Below are positions 6,795-10,949 of a DNA stretch of 10,949 nt, one piece after another (within the stretch, counting starts at the first letter, position 1; every line of letters starts with the position of its first letter). The stretch lies in NCBI GenBank assembly GCA_030043175.1, contig JASHYD010001196.1:1-10949 (forward strand), written 5' to 3'. The notes beneath the pieces are model-generated. The model was not told the DNA's origin. It saw only the letters and a program-made list of their open reading frames with translations, and made no database searches. Origin of the DNA: Xanthobacteraceae bacterium. Lineage in GTDB: Bacteria; Pseudomonadota; Alphaproteobacteria; Rhizobiales; Xanthobacteraceae. Made by a program: the position numbers and the translations under genes.

Positions 6795-7862
6795 ATGCGT
6801 CTCGTCCGCGCCTTGGGACTGTTTCTGATCGCCGCGATTGCCGGCGTATCGGAGGCATCGGCGCAACTGGTCTCGATCACCGTCGCTCCTCCCGTGCTGC
6901 CGGTCTACGAGCAGCCGGCAATTCCCGCCCCGGGCTATATCTGGGCACCCGGTTACTGGGCCTGGGGCGATGACGACTACTACTGGGTGCCGGGGACGTG
7001 GGTGTTGCCGCCGGCGGTAGGCTTGCTTTGGACCCCGGGCTACTGGGGCTGGCGCGATGGCATCTACGCCTGGAACGCGGGCTATTGGGGCCCGCACATC
7101 GGCTTTTATGGCGGCATCAATTACGGATTTGGTTATACCGGTGTGGGCTATGCCGGCGGCTTTTGGCGCGGCGGCGTGTTCAGCTACAACCGAACGGTGA
7201 ATAATTTCGGCAGCGTCAACATCACCAACACCTACAACAAGACGGTAATCAACAACACCACCGTGACCAATATCAGCTTCAACGGTGGCGCCGGCGGAAC
7301 GAGCGCAAAGGCGACGCCACAGGAGCTCGCTGCAGCCAACGAGCAGCACACGCCGCCGACCGCGGCACAGACGCAACACCAAAACTTGGCCAGCGCCAAC
7401 CCGGCGTTGCACGCTTCAAGCAACGGTGGCCACCCGCAGATCGCGGCGACATCGCATTCCGGTCAGTTCAGCGGCGCTGGGGTCGTGGGCGCCAAGACCG
7501 CCACCACCGGTCCTGCAGGCGGTAATCCGGCGGCGGGCGCAACCGCCAGTAAAGGCCCAACGGGCGCCGCCGGGACGCCAGGCGCAGGCAACAGGCCGAA
7601 CAACGTCCCCTCTCACATCGGCACTGCAACTGGCACCGGACCTGGTGGAGCAGGGCCGGCGAAGCTCACCCCGCGCGGGCCGGCTGGACCCAAGGCCGCC
7701 AACGTCACAGGACCTGGTGGCGCGGGCAGGGGCGGTGGGCCTGGTGGGCCCAGGACGGCAAACTTCGCCAGGCCACCCGGCGGCGGCCCGCGTCCGGGTG
7801 GCGGGCCGCGCCCGGGCGGCGGGGGCGGACCGCATCCGGCGAAAGGTCCTCAGCATCACTGA
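6795..7862 (+). CDS. exported YXWGXW-repeat, Gly/Pro-rich protein of unknown function
   Basis: The protein has 355 residues. Residues 1-23 form a Sec signal peptide (MRLVRALGLFLIAAIAGVSE, then ASA|Q as a type I cleavage site). Residues 48-99 carry aromatic repeats of the YXWGXW/WxPGYW type: WAPGYWAWGD, YWVPGTWV, WTPGYWGWRDG and WNAGYWG. A Gly/Tyr-rich part (100-130) and an Asn/Thr-rich part (131-163, NITNTYNKTVINNTT) follow. From about 165 to the end the chain is Ala/Gly/Pro/Gln-rich and probably disordered, ending with tandem GPRPGG units and a basic tail. The family is widespread in Rhizobiales and Burkholderiales and has no established function. Periplasmic or envelope location is inferred from the signal peptide. 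No lipobox cysteine is present; the mature protein has no cysteine. It stands alone, divergent from trpG. Confidence 0.85.
   Translation: MRLVRALGLFLIAAIAGVSEASAQLVSITVAPPVLPVYEQPAIPAPGYIWAPGYWAWGDDDYYWVPGTWVLPPAVGLLWTPGYWGWRDGIYAWNAGYWGPHIGFYGGINYGFGYTGVGYAGGFWRGGVFSYNRTVNNFGSVNITNTYNKTVINNTTVTNISFNGGAGGTSAKATPQELAAANEQHTPPTAAQTQHQNLASANPALHASSNGGHPQIAATSHSGQFSGAGVVGAKTATTGPAGGNPAAGATASKGPTGAAGTPGAGNRPNNVPSHIGTATGTGPGGAGPAKLTPRGPAGPKAANVTGPGGAGRGGGPGGPRTANFARPPGGGPRPGGGPRPGGGGGPHPAKGPQHH
7782..7830 (+). repeat. tandem 18-base repeat coding for GPRPGG units
   Basis: Two near-identical 18-base units plus a degenerate third encode GPRPGG, GPRPGG and GGGGPHP near the C-terminus of the YXWGXW-repeat protein. 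Differences between units are mainly at third codon positions. Such units can expand or contract. Confidence 0.55.
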
Positions 7863-8146
7863 TTAGACCAATCTCAGTCGATCGCTTCGTTAGGCTGAAC
7901 GGATCGGAGCGTCGGAGGGCGCGCACAAAGCGGGGTCCTCCGGCATTGCCTGAATCCCTGGTGGTGACCCTTCTCTCGTAGCGCCCTCCTCACCGGATGG
8001 TCCAACGCGTCTGCCGAGATTTCTGCTGGCTGGCGCACCGGGTTTTCATTGAGGCACGCGGTCAGGGACGACCGCAAGGTTGCCCATTCCGAAGGCAACC
8101 GAGGGGCGATCACGAGCCCACCGAGTGGATGGGAAGAGGCACCGCG
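7863..8146. other. intergenic stretch with a start-less open frame
   Basis: No full gene is evident. One plus-strand frame is open from 7968 to the TGA at 8172-8174 and ends with EEAPRYAQLFIPD. It has no ATG. Codon usage looks partly coding-like in its last forty codons, so it may be the remnant of a gene or a small gene with an unusual start. No terminator was seen for the upstream YXWGXW gene. Confidence 0.3.
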
Positions 8147-8293
8147 CTACGCCCAGTTGTTCATCCCGGACTGAGGACGCCGACGTGACGGTCGCAGCGG
8201 GCGCCGCAATATCGGTGGGCGGCCGCCGATATTCTCGTAAATGCCCGTTGTGATGTCGATCTCCGGCGGCCGCTCCTTGCCGAGCGTGCACAT
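8147..8293 (-). CDS. possible small protein of 48 residues, unknown
   Basis: The ATG at 8293 opens a 48-codon frame ending at TAG (8149-8147), beginning MCTLGKERPPEIDITTGIYE and ending in an Arg/Pro-rich tail. In codons 2-27, 22 of 26 third positions are G or C, against about 15 of 26 first and 14 of 26 second positions. That is the signature of coding DNA in a high-GC genome. The tail (codons 28-48) loses this bias. There is no clear ribosome binding site, and the frame remains open upstream to 8365 without another ATG. It may be a small gene, or a remnant of a longer one. The function is unknown. Confidence 0.35.
   Translation of the reverse strand: MCTLGKERPPEIDITTGIYENIGGRPPILRRPLRPSRRRPQSGMNNWA
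8208..8233 (+). repeat. 11-pair inverted repeat near 8.2 kb
   Basis: AATATCGGTGG (8208-8218), a GCGG loop and CCGCCGATATT (8223-8233) form a stem of 11 pairs in plus-strand RNA, one of them G-U. In minus-strand RNA that position would be an A-C mismatch. It lies inside the candidate 48-residue ORF, so part of the symmetry may be accidental. No T-tract follows. Confidence 0.45.
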
Positions 8294-8543
8294 GACGCCG
8301 GTGTTGAGTCGGATCGACCGTCGCTCTCGACCACGATGATGCGACGCGCGCTTAAGCGCGTTGCCTCACAAGGCCCACATTCGATTTCAATGGCCCTAAA
8401 GGGTTTAGAAATGGCGCCAAGGTTTTCCCCAGATTATCGCGACACAAAGTGCTGCAACGGACAGACGTGCTGCTCGGGCTGGTGTTTTCTCGCCGGTGAT
8501 CACTACCTGCCTTCCCCACGCCCCTCCGGCGGGTAATGGTCAT
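8294..8543. other. intergenic stretch between small ORF and kinase gene
   Basis: No supported gene. The plus-strand frame from 8336 (or ATG 8390) to 8536 contains a cysteine cluster KCCNGQTCCSGWC, but third-position GC is only about 64 percent and no ribosome binding site is seen. No homologue is recognised. Confidence 0.4.
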
Positions 8544-8576
8544 CATTGGCCCTGGTACCGGTTGCCAGGGCCAATG
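8544..8576 (-). terminator. strong hairpin downstream of the kinase gene, probable transcription end
   Basis: CATTGGCCCTGG (8544-8555) and CCAGGGCCAATG (8565-8576) form a perfect 12-pair stem with a 9-base loop, 64 bases past the kinase stop codon. On the minus strand no T-tract follows. On the plus strand only GGCTTTCT follows. It may terminate or protect the 3' end of the kinase mRNA, but it is not a textbook Rho-independent terminator. Confidence 0.5.
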
Positions 8577-8639
8577 GCTTTCTAGGGTGCGGCCGACGCG
8601 ATTGCCCGCTGCAGGGAGACGCAAGGTCGCGGTGCTTCC

Positions 8640-10949
8640 CTACATCGGCAGTTCAATCGTGCAGACCAGGCCGTCGGGGCGAAATTCGCGACTGACGGTC
8701 GCGTTCGGAATCGCGTTTTCGATCATCGCACTGCCAAAACCGGGTGGTCCCGGCCCATCTGCGGAGGGCCCGCCGTGTTCTTGCCAAATGAAGTCAAGGA
8801 TGCGCTGGCCGTCCCTCAATCGCACGCTCCACGTCATTAAGATCGTGCCATTGGGCCGCGACAGCGAGCCGTGCTTCGTCGCATTGGTCGTAAGCTCATG
8901 CAGCACCAGGCCGAAGGGGGTGGCGACATCGATCGGCAACGCGACTGGCTCGCCTTCCACACGATATCGAGGTAAGCCTTCGGAGCCATAAGGCGCGAGC
9001 TGCGTGTGGACCAGCCGCGCCAAATCGGCGCCTTCCCAGTTCGCATCGCTTAGCAGGCCGTGGGCGGCTCCCAGCGCCTCAAGCCGGCCGTCGAAACGCG
9101 CAATGAATTCTTCTGCGGCGGGACGTGAGCGCATCGTCTGATGTGCGATCGCCTGAACGACCGCGAGCGAATTCTTCAAGCGGTGCGTGAGGTCGCGGTA
9201 AAGCATCTGCTGGCGTTGCTCCCAAGCTTTCCGCTCGGTGACGTCGCGCATGCTCTCGAGTGCAAGCTGACAACCATCGCCTGGTTCGAGCTGTATCACA
9301 GCTTCGACGGTCAAAACCCGTCCGTCTTTTGTTTGATGCAAGAGCTCACCGCTCCAAATTCCTTCCTGACGCAATTTGTTCGCCACTTCTTGAAAAGAGG
9401 AACCCGGCACCTCGGTCTTAAGAAGCTCTTCCTTGTGCCTGCCTATCGCCTCCTCACGCGTATAGCCGTACAGCTCCTCGCAGCCGCGATTCCATTCGAG
9501 GATCACGCCGTCGAATTCCCATACGAAAATGGGTGCTCGCGAAAGCTCCACCAGAAGTTTCTGCCGAAGCAACTGGCGTTCGCTCTGCCGCAGCGTCTCC
9601 TCCATGTGACGCCGCTCCGTAATATCGACGAATGTGATGACCACGCCATCGATCTTGTTATCGACGGTGCGGTACGGACGCATGCGCATATCGATCCACT
9701 GATTGCTGCGGCTATGGAGTTCCTTGCGGAGCGGCACCAGGTCGGACAGCACTTTGCGGACGTCCTGGATCAATTCGGTATATTCGAGTTGATGCGAGAA
9801 ATCAGAGATCGGCCGCCCTTCGTCGCTTGCCGTGATGCTGAAGATATCGGTTGCGCGCTCGGTGAAGCGCTTGATGCGCAGACGAGAATCCAGGAACAGC
9901 GTGCCGAAGTCGGTCGCAGCGAGAAGATTTTGCAGGTCGCTGTTAGCCCGTGAAATCGCTTCCAGCTTCAGTTTGAGCTCGGTGTTGACGGTTTGCAGCT
10001 CCTCGTTGATCGACTGCAGCTCTTCCTTGCTGGTTTCCAGCTCCTCGGAGGTCGAGCGGTACTCCTCGTTGATCGACTGCAGTTCCTCGTTGGCGGCGCG
10101 CAGCTCCTCATTGGCCGCGTCGGATTCCTCTCGCACGGTCCGCAGCCGCGCCTGAGTGAGTTCCAGCTCCTGACGCAGACGGCGTACAACTTCATTGGTC
10201 GCCTGTTCCGTCTCGGCCGAAATGAACCTTTCGTCGATGGCCTCGCCCTCAATGAACATTACCAAGGCGTGAAGCATTTCGGCCGCGTCGGTCACTCCTG
10301 TGATCTGCAGGTGGACCCGATGCGGCGCACCGTTGAAATGCACCATGATCGGTAAGGTCAGGGTAGGCTGGCGCTGCTCGAAAAAGCGGTGCAGGGCCGA
10401 CCTCAGCTCGAAGCGGAATTCGGGTCTCGCCAGATCGACCGCATCACCGCTCAAGGATCCTCCAGAGGGCTGAAGGTATCGACCGGCGTTTTCCGACAGA
10501 TGGACTACCCTATGCATCGGATCGACGAGAATGCTGGGGGGCGCGACTTTTTCCAAAACGCGACGGTGAAGCGCCGCTTCGCTGAGAGCGACGCTCGGGC
10601 TCACGTGCCGCCCGACGAGAGCGGCCTGGTCGCGCATGGTGACTGGCCCGAGCAAACGCGGCAACAGGCGCGGCTTGTCGCCCGTTTGGACGATTGAGTT
10701 GTAGATGCGGGCGTTGCGGTCGATGGTGCGGAACAGTCCGGGCGGGTTGTCGGCGGTCTCGGATGCGCCGAGCAGGAGAAAGCCACCGGGATTGAGCGCG
10801 TAGTGGAAGGTGCTGCACACCTGTTCCTGCAGGTCTCGGTCGAGGTAGATCAGGACATTGCGGCAGGAAATCAGGTCGACGTGGGAGAACGGCGGGTCTT
10901 TGAGCAGGTCATGCATTGCGAACAGAATTGTATCGCGCAGCTCCTGGCG
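8640..10949 (-). CDS. CheR-PAS-HWE hybrid sensor histidine kinase, N-terminus outside the window
   Basis: 769 residues are visible; the frame is open to the right edge. Residue numbers count from the internal Met at 10916. Eleven residues before it (RQELRDTILFA) and 1-75 are the end of a CheR methyltransferase domain (VDLISCRNVLIYL at 13-25, GGFLLLGASET at 44-54). Residues 118-225 resemble a PAS-like domain. A coiled coil of EEL heptads (about 235-330) links to a PAS domain (330-435, ending TFVDITERR) and a second PAS domain (455-565, ending MRDVTERK). The kinase is HWE type: His578 in LTHRLKNSL, N-box HELTTNATKHGSL (673-685), WQE (711-713) and G-box GFGSAMIENA (726-735). The complete protein probably begins with a CheB methylesterase-like domain, as in known CheB-CheR-PAS fusions; this is inferred. 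No transmembrane segment is seen, so it is likely cytosolic. The receiver partner is not in the window. Confidence 0.92.
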   Translation of the reverse strand, partial: RQELRDTILFAMHDLLKDPPFSHVDLISCRNVLIYLDRDLQEQVCSTFHYALNPGGFLLLGASETADNPPGLFRTIDRNARIYNSIVQTGDKPRLLPRLLGPVTMRDQAALVGRHVSPSVALSEAALHRRVLEKVAPPSILVDPMHRVVHLSENAGRYLQPSGGSLSGDAVDLARPEFRFELRSALHRFFEQRQPTLTLPIMVHFNGAPHRVHLQITGVTDAAEMLHALVMFIEGEAIDERFISAETEQATNEVVRRLRQELELTQARLRTVREESDAANEELRAANEELQSINEEYRSTSEELETSKEELQSINEELQTVNTELKLKLEAISRANSDLQNLLAATDFGTLFLDSRLRIKRFTERATDIFSITASDEGRPISDFSHQLEYTELIQDVRKVLSDLVPLRKELHSRSNQWIDMRMRPYRTVDNKIDGVVITFVDITERRHMEETLRQSERQLLRQKLLVELSRAPIFVWEFDGVILEWNRGCEELYGYTREEAIGRHKEELLKTEVPGSSFQEVANKLRQEGIWSGELLHQTKDGRVLTVEAVIQLEPGDGCQLALESMRDVTERKAWEQRQQMLYRDLTHRLKNSLAVVQAIAHQTMRSRPAAEEFIARFDGRLEALGAAHGLLSDANWEGADLARLVHTQLAPYGSEGLPRYRVEGEPVALPIDVATPFGLVLHELTTNATKHGSLSRPNGTILMTWSVRLRDGQRILDFIWQEHGGPSADGPGPPGFGSAMIENAIPNATVSREFRPDGLVCTIELPM
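9975..10100 (-). repeat. six 21-base repeats coding for EEL heptads in the kinase
   Basis: Residues 273-314 of the kinase consist of six 7-residue units: RAANEEL, QSINEEY, RSTSEEL, ETSKEEL, QSINEEL, QTVNTEL. At DNA level an identical 20-base block occurs at 10000-10019 and 10063-10082, exactly 63 bases (three units) apart. The units form a coiled coil between the input domains. Confidence 0.75.

Noticed and set aside
9141..9953. 270-codon plus-strand open frame opposite the kinase gene
   Set aside because: It mirrors the kinase PAS and HWE coding region, which has unmistakable motifs; the antisense translation matches no known family.
1..10949. CRISPR arrays, tRNA genes, insertion sequences, phage or defence genes
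   Set aside because: Read for on both strands; no regular spaced repeats, cloverleaf, transposase motifs or terminal inverted repeats were recognised.

Overview
The window reads as chromosomal DNA of a high-GC alphaproteobacterium, most likely of the Bradyrhizobium/Rhodopseudomonas group (Rhizobiales). The evidence is the gene order trpG-trpD-trpC-moaC-moeA-lexA, the alphaproteobacterial SOS operator GTTC-N7-GTTC (present twice), strong GC bias at third codon positions, a secreted YXWGXW-repeat protein and a CheR/PAS/HWE-type sensor kinase. The genus is inferred from these features and was not tested by database search.

Layout, left to right. Positions 1-105 hold the first 14 codons of a minus-strand gene leaving the window, with a good promoter overlapped by a perfect SOS box. 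Positions 106-610 show no convincing gene. From 636 to 6024 there is a minus-strand block: trpG (6024-5410), trpD (5313-4288), a 313-base structured spacer, trpC (3974-3156), moaC (3152-2673), moeA (2670-1459) and then lexA (1340-636), which has its own SOS-controlled promoter. Positions 6025-6794 look non-coding and contain a segment resembling 5S rRNA and a perfect palindrome. A plus-strand gene for an exported YXWGXW-repeat, Gly/Pro-rich protein occupies 6795-7862. Positions 7863-8639 are mostly non-coding, with a candidate 48-residue ORF, a start-less open frame and two strong hairpins. A large minus-strand gene for a CheR-PAS-HWE hybrid sensor kinase (8640-10949) enters from the right edge without its N-terminus.

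Functionally, trpG, trpD and trpC supply three steps of tryptophan synthesis (anthranilate amidotransferase, phosphoribosyl transfer, indole-glycerol-phosphate formation). trpE is not in the window. moaC and moeA act early and late in molybdenum cofactor synthesis and are packed with 2-3 base gaps behind trpC, so trpC-moaC-moeA are very probably co-transcribed. lexA is the SOS repressor and appears to repress both itself and the gene leaving the left edge. The kinase probably senses through PAS domains and signals through an HWE histidine kinase, but its partner response regulator is not visible.

No mobile element, CRISPR array, tRNA gene or defence cassette was recognised. The core block is ordinary. 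The items most worth checking are the second SOS promoter, the structured trpC leader, the 5S-like element before trpG, the small ORF near 8.2 kb and the YXWGXW protein.
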